The notes below the pieces were generated by a model. It searched no databases, was not told the origin of the DNA, and worked only from the letters and a program-made list of their open reading frames with translations. From Bacteroidota bacterium (GTDB lineage Bacteria; Bacteroidota; Bacteroidia; AKYH767-A; OLB10): a stretch of 64,000 bases of DNA. Positions 18,510 to 28,600 of the stretch are shown piece after piece; position 1 is the stretch's first letter; the number at the start of each line of letters is the position of its first letter. Made by a program: the position numbers and the translations under genes. The stretch is taken from contig JAHEMF010000007.1 in assembly GCA_024643795.1 (NCBI GenBank), positions 1-64,000 of the forward strand. Direction: 5' to 3'.

Positions 18510-19199
18510 TTACAAAATACTTTCAAATGCCTGCCAGATATTATTTTTTGGAAGCGGAGCAATGATTTCGATCTCAGATTTATTTACAGGGTGGGTGAAT
18601 TTCACTTTCCAGGCATGAAGACATATTGATGCATCAGGATTAGATCTTCGAGCCCCATATTTCAGATCTCCTTTGATAGGCAGGTTGATTGCTGCAAGTT
18701 GAGCCCGTATCTGGTGATGCCGGCCAGTGACAGGTTCCACTTTTAATAAAGTATAGTTGTCTGAATATCCTGCTACGGAGTAAAAAAGCTCGGCTCGCAA
18801 AGTACCTGCTTTTTCTGATGCATGGGTGTATGATTTATTTTTTTGTTCATTTTTATTCATCCAGTGTATCAATGTTCCTTCCGGCGACTGTGGTACACCT
18901 TTTACTATTGCCAGATATGATTTTTGAACCTCTCGGGTCTTAAATAATTCATTCATCCGCGTAAGCGCTTTACTGGTTCTGGCAAATAAAACAACACCAC
19001 TTACGGGACGGTCTATTCGATGTATGGTTCCGAGAAAAGCATCACCGGGTTTATTGAATTTAGTTTTAACATACATTTTCAAGGCGTCATTCAAAGGCGT
19101 ATCACCTGTTTTATCGCCTTGAACGATCTGACCTGCCTTTTTATTGATGGCTATCAAATGGTTGTCTGAAAAAAGTATATCGCTATCTTCTATTATCAC
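18510..19199 (-). CDS. RluA-family pseudouridine synthase
   Basis: 229 residues without the N-terminal S4 domain, so a short RluA/RluC/RluD-type enzyme. The catalytic aspartate is Asp63 in HRIDRPVSGVVLFARTSKA, followed by the YLAIVKG strand and the GRHHQIRAQLA motif. It converts uridine to pseudouridine in rRNA or tRNA; the target site cannot be inferred. A 66-bp gap separates it from panB upstream, and it could be the last gene of a leftward unit with panB and the coiled-coil protein gene. Confidence 0.92.
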   Translation of the reverse strand: MIIEDSDILFSDNHLIAINKKAGQIVQGDKTGDTPLNDALKMYVKTKFNKPGDAFLGTIHRIDRPVSGVVLFARTSKALTRMNELFKTREVQKSYLAIVKGVPQSPEGTLIHWMNKNEQKNKSYTHASEKAGTLRAELFYSVAGYSDNYTLLKVEPVTGRHHQIRAQLAAINLPIKGDLKYGARRSNPDASICLHAWKVKFTHPVNKSEIEIIAPLPKNNIWQAFESIL

Positions 19200-19265
19200 G
19201 ATAGTAATTAAGGTTATTTGTAGTTCAGAATATAAATAACTGATCCTTTAAACAATAATGGTGTT

Positions 19266-20081
19266 TTAATATTGTTCCTTCTCGTTAGGGAAGTCACCAC
19301 TTTTCACATCTGAAATATATTCAGCTGCAGCACTGTGGATCGAGTTATACAGATCAGCATAACGTCTTAAAAAGCGTGGGTGAAAGTCTTTGTTGATACC
19401 CAACATATCATGTAAAACCAGTACCTGTCCGTCCACTTTGTTACCTGCTCCAATCCCAATGATAGGAATGTCAGCATTTTGTGCCACCTCGCCGGCAAGA
19501 AAAGCCGGAATTTTTTCAAGAACAATTGAAAAACAACCTGCATCCTCAAGAGATTTAGCATCTTCCAATAAACGTTCTGCTTCTTGTTTCTCCTTAGCAC
19601 GAACAACATACGTTCCAAATTTATATATCGATTGTGGAGTAAGCCCAAGGTGTCCCATCACCGGAACTCCTGCAGAAAGTATTCTGTTCACTGATTCAAT
19701 AACTTCTTTACCACCCTCCATCTTTACTGCATGAGCACCTGATTCTTTCATGATCCTGATTGAAGAGTTTAGCGCTTCTTTTGAATTTCCCTGATAAGAA
19801 CCAAATGGCAGATCAACAACTACCAGTGCGCGCTTTACTGCTCTTACAACAGATGACGCATGATAGATCATCTGGTCAAGTGTGATCGGCAATGTGGTTT
19901 CATGCCCCGCCATCACATTTGAGGCTGAATCACCAACCAGTATTACGTCAACTCCAGCATCATCAAGTATTTTAGCCATGCTAAAATCGTATGCTGTGAG
20001 CATTGAGATCTTAACATTGTCGCGCTTCATTTCCTGCAACGTATGAGTGGTGACTTTCTTTATTTCTGAGTATGTCGACAT
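19266..20081 (-). CDS. panB: 3-methyl-2-oxobutanoate hydroxymethyltransferase (PanB)
   Basis: 271 residues, the usual PanB length. Family motifs: [20 protein letters not shown], the metal-binding [41 protein letters not shown] and IGIGAG. The enzyme adds a hydroxymethyl group from 5,10-methylene-THF to alpha-ketoisovalerate, the first committed step to pantothenate and coenzyme A. No panC or panE is in the window. The start at 20081 lies 37 bp downstream of the coiled-coil gene's stop, so it may be co-transcribed with it. Confidence 0.97.
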   Translation of the reverse strand: MSTYSEIKKVTTHTLQEMKRDNVKISMLTAYDFSMAKILDDAGVDVILVGDSASNVMAGHETTLPITLDQMIYHASSVVRAVKRALVVVDLPFGSYQGNSKEALNSSIRIMKESGAHAVKMEGGKEVIESVNRILSAGVPVMGHLGLTPQSIYKFGTYVVRAKEKQEAERLLEDAKSLEDAGCFSIVLEKIPAFLAGEVAQNADIPIIGIGAGNKVDGQVLVLHDMLGINKDFHPRFLRRYADLYNSIHSAAAEYISDVKSGDFPNEKEQY

Positions 20082-20118
20082 TTGGATTCAGAGATTGAGT
20101 GAGAGCAAAACAAGTTGT

Positions 20119-21276
20119 TTACTTTTCTGGCAGGTCAAAGGAGCTGTTATCAGGTGAAGTGGTTTTAGGTTTGGTTCTGACCTTAGTAGTGGTAGGAGGA
20201 AGGCCAAGTTTTTCTCTCAATTCAGCATTTTCATCTTCTAAAGCTTCTCGTTTTTCTCTTTCAGCTTTCAGGTTTTTGGAAAGTGATATTACGATATCTG
20301 AATTCACGTTATCGCCAACTATGTCTTTATATTTCTTAAGCTCCTGGTTCGCCTTCTTTAAAGAGTCAATACTATGATCCTTAGTTTTTAATTCACTGTT
20401 GAGGTTTACGATCTGCTTTTCGTAATTTTTCATGTTTACCTCCTGTTCCTGATCACCGCTTTTCATAGCAGAAATAGTTTTCTTCAGTGATTCATTTTCA
20501 TCGTTTAACTGATTAACCTGGTTTCTGAGAAGTATTATAGACTCTGCGAGTTCCACAACATTGGGATCGGTTGCTCCACCAATTGCACCTTCCATTTCAG
20601 ATCCCGTAAGAATACTTTTTTCAAACATATACAGGAAGTCAACCTTTCCTCTCGATGATGGACCGATGATGTACCCCATTTTACCTGATGTATAACCGGG
20701 GTCTGCAAAGGAGATCATGAATGATTTATTGATATAAAGGTCATACTTGTGATTTGATGATATGACTTCGATCAAATTAAACCCACCTGGATCGGATGTT
20801 GGAACAATCTTTACCCAACCACCATCTTTGGATGTACCTGTAACATACTGGTATACTCCATCGGCAATCTGTCTCAAGCGAAATTGTTTTTGATCGTTAA
20901 GCTCTAAAACAAATCCACCGTTACCTCCAGGTTGTGCCATAATAAGCAATCCTACCGTTGCATTTTCGGCATAAGCTTTATCAAGTTTAATTGAAGTGAG
21001 GAGCCTGAAGTCGGTAAAACTTTTTTCATATGCTCCTATGATTGCAAAGGGTGAGGAGTCGGATTTACGTTGAAGAATATATTCACCATTCTGAACCAGA
21101 AACAGGTTTTCTCCGGTAGCCATGGTTTGCCATACTGTTCCGGCACTGTCGAAGTTTTCGCTGATCAGGAGCTTTTCAAACTTTTCCCTGACAATTTGTG
21201 CCTCGGAGTTTGATATGAACCCTAATATTAGAACTCCTAATATCAGGGTCAGTCGATTTAACTTATAGATTTTCAA
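20119..21276 (-). CDS. Exported protein with beta-sandwich and long coiled coil, function unknown
   Basis: 385 residues with a signal peptide (through SNSEAQ). Residues about 28-215 look like a concanavalin/DUF1080-like beta sandwich (FDSAGTVWQTMATGENLF, NGGFVLELNDQKQFRLRQ, YDLYINKSFMISF). Residues about 235-355 form a heptad-rich coiled coil (LRNQVNQLNDENESLKKT, then KAEREKREALEDENAELR), and the tail is Thr/Pro/Lys-rich. No membrane anchor or sorting domain is visible, so it is probably periplasmic. I do not recognise a named family. It precedes panB by 37 bp; a TAACTTTG box lies at 21303-21310 upstream. Confidence 0.75.
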   Translation of the reverse strand: MKIYKLNRLTLILGVLILGFISNSEAQIVREKFEKLLISENFDSAGTVWQTMATGENLFLVQNGEYILQRKSDSSPFAIIGAYEKSFTDFRLLTSIKLDKAYAENATVGLLIMAQPGGNGGFVLELNDQKQFRLRQIADGVYQYVTGTSKDGGWVKIVPTSDPGGFNLIEVISSNHKYDLYINKSFMISFADPGYTSGKMGYIIGPSSRGKVDFLYMFEKSILTGSEMEGAIGGATDPNVVELAESIILLRNQVNQLNDENESLKKTISAMKSGDQEQEVNMKNYEKQIVNLNSELKTKDHSIDSLKKANQELKKYKDIVGDNVNSDIVISLSKNLKAEREKREALEDENAELREKLGLPPTTTKVRTKPKTTSPDNSSFDLPEK

Positions 21277-21302
21277 TGAATTCTGAGATAAAAATTAATT
21301 CC

Positions 21303-21310
21303 CAAAGTTA
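21303..21310 (-). promoter_or_regulatory. TAnnTTTG -7 box of the coiled-coil protein gene
   Basis: TAACTTTG on the minus strand ends 26 bases before the ATG at 21276. No -33 TTG at the expected spacing. Confidence 0.35.
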
Positions 21311-21340
21311 ATAAAAATGCAATATGAGCTTTTTATGCCG

Positions 21341-21348
21341 TACATTTG
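21341..21348 (+). promoter_or_regulatory. TAnnTTTG -7 box, 4 bases before the lipoprotein ATG
   Basis: TACATTTG ends 4 bases before the ATG at 21353, the spacing expected if transcription starts at the A of ATG. No -33 TTG is apparent. Confidence 0.45.
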
Positions 21349-21352
21349 AACC

Positions 21353-22360
21353 ATGCTTAAAACCAACAACTTTAAAGGCTTGATCCTGATGCTTTTCATG
21401 GTTTCAGGGTCTTTTATTTCATGTGATAATGAGCTGGATATTGTTGCTCCTTATAAAGAGATAGGGGTTGTATATGGGTTGTTGAATCCTACTGATTCGA
21501 TCCATTATGTGAGGATACATAAGGCGTATTTGGGTGAAGGCAACGCACTGGTTATGGCTCAGAATCCAGATTCTATTTATTATCCTGATATCCTGGATGT
21601 AAGAATGCAAAGGGTTATTAACGGGAATGTGGTTGAGGACTTTCCATTGACCCGGTTCACCGGCGACCCGCTCGATCCGGGAACTTTTCCTTCCACCCCC
21701 AATATTTTATATAAAACCAACGGCGAAAAGATATACAGAGACAGCGATTACAAATTACTGATCACCAATACTGAAACAGGTTACTACATGGAATCAGAAA
21801 CGCCTATCATTGATAGTTTGCTTATTTCCAGACCGCCCATTCAGTCATCGTTTCCTATCCCGTGGGCCGGATCAAATCCAATACTCGTTGAGTATACTAC
21901 TGGTATGGATGCTAAAGTGTCGAATCTGACTGTAAGGTTTAACTATAGGGAGGAAGATATAACAACAGGTTTGATCACTAATGAGTTTGTTGATTGGAAG
22001 TTCTTGCCTAAGGATGTAAAAAATCCCCAGGTTCCTGAAACGGTAACTATGCAGCTTGATGGGCAAGCATTTTTCAGGTTTATCGGAGATGCTGTAAAGG
22101 TAGATCCAAATGTAAAAAGGTATGCCCTTGGTACTGATTTTATAATAACTTCAGGAGCTGAATTCCTTGCTAATTATATCAATATAAATTCTGCTACAAC
22201 CAGTATACTCACCTCTATTCCCGTATATTCAAATATTGACGGGGGAACCGGGATCTTTTCCAGCAGATATGTACAGGTTTCTCCAAATAAACCGCTGGAT
22301 GCTAATTCTTTAAGTTATCTGAGCACCGGGCCGTATACTGACGATCTGGGTTTTCAGTGA
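21353..22360 (+). CDS. Lipoprotein of unknown function, DUF4249-like
   Basis: 335 residues with a lipoprotein signal peptide ending SFISC (Cys24). The mature part begins with a beta strand typical of Bacteroidota DUF4249-type lipoproteins (VVYGLLNPTDSIHYVRIHKAY) and continues as an all-beta protein (DYKLLITNTETGYYMESETPI). DUF4249 proteins are often found with TonB-dependent receptors, but none is next to this gene. The family assignment is tentative. It stands alone, divergent from the coiled-coil gene, and is followed 145 bp later by dnaK. Confidence 0.65.
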   Translation: MLKTNNFKGLILMLFMVSGSFISCDNELDIVAPYKEIGVVYGLLNPTDSIHYVRIHKAYLGEGNALVMAQNPDSIYYPDILDVRMQRVINGNVVEDFPLTRFTGDPLDPGTFPSTPNILYKTNGEKIYRDSDYKLLITNTETGYYMESETPIIDSLLISRPPIQSSFPIPWAGSNPILVEYTTGMDAKVSNLTVRFNYREEDITTGLITNEFVDWKFLPKDVKNPQVPETVTMQLDGQAFFRFIGDAVKVDPNVKRYALGTDFIITSGAEFLANYININSATTSILTSIPVYSNIDGGTGIFSSRYVQVSPNKPLDANSLSYLSTGPYTDDLGFQ

Positions 22361-22413
22361 CATAGACTATAAATTTCAATGCCTTTTTGTCATTTGACAG
22401 TTGAAATGGCCTC

Positions 22414-22450
22414 CAAATGAGGTGATTTCGTGTCATATTTACCTCATTTG
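22414..22450. promoter_or_regulatory. 10-bp inverted repeat upstream of dnaK, candidate operator
   Basis: CAAATGAGGT (22414-22423) and ACCTCATTTG (22441-22450) are perfect inverted copies separated by 17 bases, 55 bases before the dnaK ATG. The pentamer TGTCA or its complement TGACA also occurs at 22358, 22388, 22395, 22431 and 22468. This is not the CIRCE element (TTAGCACTC-N9-GAGTGCTAA). It could be a repressor or activator site for heat-shock control, or an mRNA hairpin in the leader. Confidence 0.5.
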
Positions 22451-22505
22451 CCTGTTGGCACAGTCATTGTCATTCAAGGGGAAATCAAACTTAAATCAAA
22501 TTAAA

Positions 22506-24428
22506 ATGAGAAAAGTAATAGGAATAGACCTCGGGACTACCAACTCTTGTGTAGCAGTAATGGAAGGTAATGAGCCTGTAGTTATCCCGAATTCTGAAGG
22601 TCGCAGAACCACACCATCAATCGTGGCCTTTATTAAGGATGGAGAACGCAAAGTTGGAGATCCTGCTAAACGTCAGGCTATAACCAATCCTACCAATACC
22701 ATTTATTCGATAAAAAGATTCATGGGTGAAACCTATGATAAGGTATCCAAAGAAATATCCAGAGTACCTTATGAAGTGGTGAAGGGTGATAATAATACCG
22801 CCCGTGTGAAAATTGGAGATCGGAACTATACTCCACAGGAAATTTCAGCAATGGTGCTTCAGAAAATGAAGAAAACCGCGGAAGACTATCTGGGAAATGA
22901 AGTTACCGAAGCAGTTGTAACTGTTCCGGCATACTTTAATGATTCACAAAGACAGGCAACCAAAGAGGCCGGTGAGATAGCAGGATTAAAAGTATTGCGT
23001 ATCATCAACGAGCCTACAGCTGCTGCTCTTGCATACGGACTGGATAAAAAACATACTGATACCAAGGTGGCAGTGTTTGATCTGGGTGGAGGTACTTTTG
23101 ATATTTCAATCCTTGAACTTGGCGATGGTGTTTTTGAAGTTAAATCTACCAATGGTGATACTCATTTGGGTGGAGATGACTTCGACCAAGTGATCATTGA
23201 CTGGTTAGCTGAAGAGTTCAAGAATGATGAAGGATTGGATCTTAGGAGAGATCCTATGGCAATGCAGCGTTTGAAAGAAGCTGCTGAAAAAGCTAAGATC
23301 GAACTTTCAAGTTCAACCCAAACAGAGATAAACCTACCGTATATCATGCCTGTTGATGGTATTCCAAAACACCTGGTAAAAACTTTGAGTCGTTCCAAGT
23401 TTGAACAACTTGCTGATTCTCTCATTCAAAGAACTTTGGAACCTTGTAAGAAGGCGTTAAGTGATGCCAAACTTACATCATCGGAAGTTGATGAAGTAAT
23501 TCTGGTAGGTGGTTCAACACGAATTCCAGCCATTCAGGAACTTGTTGAGAAATTTTTTGGTAAAAAGCCTTCAAAAGGAGTAAATCCAGATGAAGTGGTA
23601 GCAGTTGGAGCTGCCATTCAGGGTGCAGTTTTAACCGGAGAAGTTAAAGATGTGCTTTTGCTGGATGTAACTCCACTTTCACTTGGTATAGAAACCATGG
23701 GTGGAGTTTATACAAAACTTATAGAATCAAATTCTACTATTCCAAGCAGGAAATCAGAAGTGTTCTCTACTGCAGCAGATAATCAGCCTTCTGTAGAGAT
23801 ACATGTACTGCAGGGTGAAAGGCCAATGGCAAAAGATAACCGAACTATCGGGCGATTCCATTTGGATGGTATCCCACCTTCGCCTCGTGGTATTCCTCAG
23901 ATCGAAGTAACTTTTGATATTGATGCAAATGGAATTCTTAGTGTTACGGCAAAAGATAAAGCTACAGGAAAATCTCAGAATATCAGAATCGAAGCTTCTT
24001 CAGGATTGTCAGAAGAAGAGATCAATAAAATGAAGCAGGAAGCTGAAGCTAATGCTGAGGCCGATAATAAATTGAAAGCTGAAGTTGAAAAGGTAAACCA
24101 AGCTGATTCTATGATCTTCCAAACTGAAAAGCAACTCAAGGAATATGGTGATAAACTTTCAGCTGGAAATAAAGAGAACATTGAAAAAGCATTAAACACA
24201 CTTAAAGAAGCACATAAGAACCGTGATGTAGCTGGAATGGAAAGTGCCACCAATGAGTTAAATACAGCATGGCAGGCTGCTTCTGAGGAGATGTATAAAG
24301 CAACTCAGGAAGGCGCTCAGGCTGAAGGTAATGCAAATGCAGAGGCGGGCGCAGACCAACAGGGTCAGGGAACATCCGAAAACGATGTAACAGATGTTGA
24401 CTTTGAAGAAGTGAAAGAGGATAAGTAA
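22506..24428 (+). CDS. dnaK: Molecular chaperone DnaK (Hsp70)
   Basis: 640 residues. The ATPase domain shows [47 protein letters not shown] and [11 protein letters not shown]; the substrate-binding domain contains [17 protein letters not shown]; the lid ends with an acidic tail [11 protein letters not shown]. It folds client proteins with DnaJ and GrpE, neither of which is encoded here. The frame is open from 22401, but the ATG at 22506 ([10 protein letters not shown]) is the family start. The 145-bp upstream region carries an unusual inverted repeat, and a symmetrical terminator follows the gene. Confidence 0.98.
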   Translation: MRKVIGIDLGTTNSCVAVMEGNEPVVIPNSEGRRTTPSIVAFIKDGERKVGDPAKRQAITNPTNTIYSIKRFMGETYDKVSKEISRVPYEVVKGDNNTARVKIGDRNYTPQEISAMVLQKMKKTAEDYLGNEVTEAVVTVPAYFNDSQRQATKEAGEIAGLKVLRIINEPTAAALAYGLDKKHTDTKVAVFDLGGGTFDISILELGDGVFEVKSTNGDTHLGGDDFDQVIIDWLAEEFKNDEGLDLRRDPMAMQRLKEAAEKAKIELSSSTQTEINLPYIMPVDGIPKHLVKTLSRSKFEQLADSLIQRTLEPCKKALSDAKLTSSEVDEVILVGGSTRIPAIQELVEKFFGKKPSKGVNPDEVVAVGAAIQGAVLTGEVKDVLLLDVTPLSLGIETMGGVYTKLIESNSTIPSRKSEVFSTAADNQPSVEIHVLQGERPMAKDNRTIGRFHLDGIPPSPRGIPQIEVTFDIDANGILSVTAKDKATGKSQNIRIEASSGLSEEEINKMKQEAEANAEADNKLKAEVEKVNQADSMIFQTEKQLKEYGDKLSAGNKENIEKALNTLKEAHKNRDVAGMESATNELNTAWQAASEEMYKATQEGAQAEGNANAEAGADQQGQGTSENDVTDVDFEEVKEDK

Positions 24429-24446
24429 TAGTAAATTGCAATCAAT

Positions 24447-24474
24447 AAAAAACCCGGCTTAAGCCGGGTTTTTT
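24447..24474. terminator. Bidirectional terminator between dnaK and the LytTR regulator gene
   Basis: A perfect palindrome of two 14-base arms, AAAAAACCCGGCTT and AAGCCGGGTTTTTT, so the stem is followed by a T-run on either strand. It lies between two convergent genes. Confidence 0.88.
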
Positions 24475-24478
24475 ATTA

Positions 24479-25591
24479 TCACAAAAAATTAAGCCGTTTC
24501 ATAAAGGCTTCTTTGTAAGATTTTCCAACCGGAATGGTTTTATCACCAATCAAAACAGTATTTTCATCTAACACATTAACCTTTTCCAGAGGTATTATAT
24601 ATGATCGGTGCACCCGCAGGAATTTGTTAGACGGTAACCTTTGTTCCAGGTCTTTCATGGTAGAGTGGATGACAAACTGGTCAGAACCGGTTTGAATTAT
24701 TACATAGTTATCCATTGCCTGGATATAATTGATATTCTCCAGAAATACTTTAACAAGCATGGATCCTTTTTTAACGAAAAAAGAATTCTGAACAACAATA
24801 CTTTCCATCGGATTGTCAGAGTTAGCTTCTTTATTTCTTCCGGGATCCCTTAATACTAGCCCGTACCCTATTTGTAATCCTTTTTCATCTTGAACCTCAG
24901 ATAGTGTGATGTCAAAGGTTATTTTTTTACCATCTCTGGTGAACAACACTTCAGCATTGGTGATTTCTGAGTGTTTTTGATTTGACAGTTTACTTTTTAT
25001 GGTTTCTTTGGTCGTTTCATTTTTCGACTCGTCCATGATGTTTATCAAGCCAAATATGTCTTTACCTGTTGCTGTATCAATACCATATCCAACCAGATTC
25101 TCAGCCTTGTTGTTCAGGTAAGTGATGGCGCAGTCTTTATCACACAAAATAATACCTTCATCAACGCTACTTAATGCATTTTCGAATCTTTCCTTATCAT
25201 CTTTGGTTTCCTGATCTCTTTGAAATTTATATAATGCCATTTCAATAGTAGACTGAAGGTCCGATTCATGGAAGGGCTTTACAATGTATCCATAGGGTTC
25301 GGTCACTTTGGCCCTGTCTAAAGTTGGTTTGTCAACATAGGAGGTGAGGAAGATAACCGGGATATTAAAATTCTCCCTGATCTTTTCAGCAATCTGGATT
25401 CCATCAATGTCTCCTTTGAGTTTTATGTCAAGAAAAACAAGATCTGGCGAAGTTGATGCAACTTTTTCCATCGCACTAACTGCGTTTGATGCTGTGGCTG
25501 GAACATCGTATCCCAATTTAATTAGCGTATTTTGAATATCCTTTGCAACAATGGACTCATCTTCCACAACCAATATTTTAACTTTACTCAT
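24479..25591 (-). CDS. Response regulator with REC, PAS and LytTR domains
   Basis: 370 residues. Receiver domain 4-120: acidic residues EDE (10-12), phospho-acceptor Asp55 in LVFLDIKLKG, switch T in LTSYVD, K in YIVKPFH. A PAS domain follows at about 135-255 (FENALSSVDEGIILCDKD, TYLNNKAENLVGY). A LytTR DNA-binding domain is at about 270-370 (NSFFVKKGSMLVKVFLENI, LRVHRSYIIPLEKV). LytTR binds direct repeats with its beta-rich fold. A PAS between REC and LytTR is uncommon and suggests a second input. It is 51 bp after the propeller kinase gene on the same strand and is its likely partner. Confidence 0.9.
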   Translation of the reverse strand: MSKVKILVVEDESIVAKDIQNTLIKLGYDVPATASNAVSAMEKVASTSPDLVFLDIKLKGDIDGIQIAEKIRENFNIPVIFLTSYVDKPTLDRAKVTEPYGYIVKPFHESDLQSTIEMALYKFQRDQETKDDKERFENALSSVDEGIILCDKDCAITYLNNKAENLVGYGIDTATGKDIFGLINIMDESKNETTKETIKSKLSNQKHSEITNAEVLFTRDGKKITFDITLSEVQDEKGLQIGYGLVLRDPGRNKEANSDNPMESIVVQNSFFVKKGSMLVKVFLENINYIQAMDNYVIIQTGSDQFVIHSTMKDLEQRLPSNKFLRVHRSYIIPLEKVNVLDENTVLIGDKTIPVGKSYKEAFMKRLNFL

Positions 25592-25642
25592 ATGATATAT
25601 TATTTAAGGCAAATTTAATAGAATAACTTTCAAATATTTGTA

Positions 25643-28600
25643 TCATGCTTCAGCCTTTGGTTGAGAATGATAAACGTTCTTGAATTCCAGTATGAATACA
25701 GTGCCATTTCCCTGATGAATGGTAAGCGTGCCATCGAGCTGGCTGGTTAAAGCCTGCATTAGCTGCATTCCCAGTGAATCTGAGCTTTCCATATCAAACC
25801 CCGGCTGCATTCCTACACCATTATCACTGACAACAAGGCGGATCATTTGGTCACCAAAGGTTTTAAATGACACCTTTAATTCGCCATTTTCTCTTCCTTT
25901 AAAAGCATGTTTGAGCGCATTTGAGATCAACTCATTGATAATTAATCCACAAGGCACGGCAGAATCAATATCAAGTGAGATCTTATCAGTGTCCAGTACT
26001 AAACGGATCCTTTCTGATGAAATGTTGAATGATAAATAGAGATTCTCGGTAAGCCTCCTGATATAATCGTCAAAATCTATTTTTGATAGTCCATCAGACT
26101 GATAAAATCTTTCATGGATCAAAGCCATTGATTTTATCCTGTCCTGACCTTCTTTTAATGTTTCAAGACTTTTATCATCTTCAATGTAATGGGTTTGTAG
26201 ATTAAAAAGACTAATTATGATCTGCAGGTTATTTTTTACTCTATGATGGATCTCTTTCAAAAGCAAGCCTTTCTCATCCAGTGATTTTCTGATCTGTTCT
26301 TCCATTTCTTTTCTGAAAGTGATATCAGTATTAATGAGCACGATCTTTTTCAACCTCTCAGTTTCACTGAATATTGGAGTTAGTGTACATGAAACCCAAA
26401 TTAATTTACCGTCTTTGCATGGAATTTGTGATTCGAATACTCTGGAGCTCTTTGTTGAGATACACTCATCGGTTATGGAGTCAGCATCATCGTTAAATAT
26501 AAAATCGGATATACCGGAACCGAATCCTGTTATTATTTCCTCTACCGTATAGCCTGTTAGCTTGACATAGCCCGAGTTTGCCCATTCAATATTTTTACTG
26601 TTGTCAAATATTAATACTGCATTGTCTGTTTCTGAGGCAACAATTGAAAGTTTTTCAAGTTCAAGATTTTTTTCATTCAACTCCTGAGTCCGTTGTTCAA
26701 CTTTTTGTCGGAGTATATCCTGATTGCGTTGTAATGTTCTTGTTCTGAGCTTGAAGAATAAGAAAATACTGCCAGTTATAGTTGCAAGATATAGAAAGTA
26801 AAAAAATGGAGTCTTCCAGTATGGTGGTTTAATACTGAAAGAGTAGGTTACCGGGATAGACCAATCTCTGCCATTAACTGTTGCTCTTACTTTGAAGTTG
26901 TAATCTCCTGCCGGAAGATTTGAAAAGTTCGCAAATGTTTGAGTTGAAACAGGAGACCAAGCCTCTTCGAACCCCTCCAGAATAAACTGAAATCTTATTG
27001 CACTTGGCTGAGTGATATAGATTCCCTGAAAAGTAAAACTCAGATTATTGTTGTTGTAAGCAAGAATAAGATCTATCGGAAGTCCTGTACGTTCATCAAA
27101 CTTAATTTTTTCTTTCTTCCAGTCCACGTTATCATTAAAGAGTTGTAGACCTGAAATTCTGAGTATAGGTAAGATGTTTTGGTTGAAAGGAGTGCTTGAG
27201 TTGTAACGAATAGCGCCGTTTACCGTTGCAAACCAAATGTTTCCTTCTAAATCACTACATGCTGCATTAGTTTCTAGTCCTGAATATCCATTTGATTTGT
27301 CGAAATGATTGAGAATTAGTTTTTTTTCTTCAATGAATCTTGACCAGTTTATGCAATCAAGTCCCGATGAAGTTCCTACCCACAGCGAATTATTTTCATC
27401 GATGTAATTGAACAGGACTTTGTCTGAATATAGTCCATGGTTAACATCGAGTATCCTTACCTTTAAACTGTCTTCAACCTCGGGGTTGTAAATAACCACA
27501 CCAGCACCATACGTGCTGTATAAAATATTTTTCCGGGAGTCCTGGATAATGGATGTTACCGGAGCGCGTTGAATATTAAATCTTTTATTAAGATCTGTTG
27601 CCTCTCCATTATTATAATAATAGATATTGCTAGAAGTTCCAATCCATAAAAGTCCTGAGATATCTTCATACAGTACCCTTACTTCGTGATTATCGAGACC
27701 TGAAGTGCTATCTACCAATTCTAATTGTTCAAAATCTTTATCAAAAATATACACCCCGTTGTCGGTGCCAAAAGCCATGTCACCGGATGACCTTTTGGTA
27801 ATTGAATAAATGATCTTTTTCTCAAGCAATGGAATCGGATTTGAGAATGACATGTCATCAAGATTCAACCTTACTGGGCCATTTGTTGTTCCAAACCAGT
27901 GGTAATTGTCATCATCCGGATATATACTCCAAATGGTTGAGCTTTTCAAACCTTCCTCCAGTCCCAGGCTAAATAGTTTCCCATTTTCAAAGTAATTAAT
28001 TCCTCCGGTAAGGGTTCCAAGCCATACCCTACCTTCTTTATCGCCTGCAACAGAGAGTAGGTTTTTATTATTGAGCCCGTCATTTACGGAATAGGTAGTA
28101 AATAATTCACTCTTGAATTTACAAAGTCCACTCCAGGTGCCAAACCATAAATTTCCTTCACGATCTTTTATTATAGCCCTTATTATGTTGCTAGGCAAAC
28201 CTTCATTAACGGTTATGTAACTCAGGCTGTCATCTTTTATAACTCCTACGCCACTGCCGTATGAAGCCAGATAAACTGTACCAGATTCATCTGATAATAT
28301 ATTCTCTATTCGCTCAGTGTTGATGCTTGGATACTCATTATATGGCGCGAAATAATTCCCATTAAAGATACTTATACCAAGGTATGTGCCTATCCATATA
28401 TCACCATTTGGAGCTTCACTTAAATGGTATGTGATATCAGATCCTAATCCATTTGCAACAGTGAAATTTTCAATATCAGGTAGTGCTAATCTGCTTACAC
28501 CTTTATAAGTGGCGGCCCAAATTACTCCTTTTGAATCGCACATTACTGAAAACACATTGTTGCTTAATAGACCCCTGATCTCATTGTAATTGTGAAATTT

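Noticed and set aside
22380-22505. CIRCE or sigma-32 promoter before dnaK
   Set aside because: Neither TTAGCACTC-N9-GAGTGCTAA nor a CTTGAA/CCCCAT pair is present; the repeat seen is different and reported as such.
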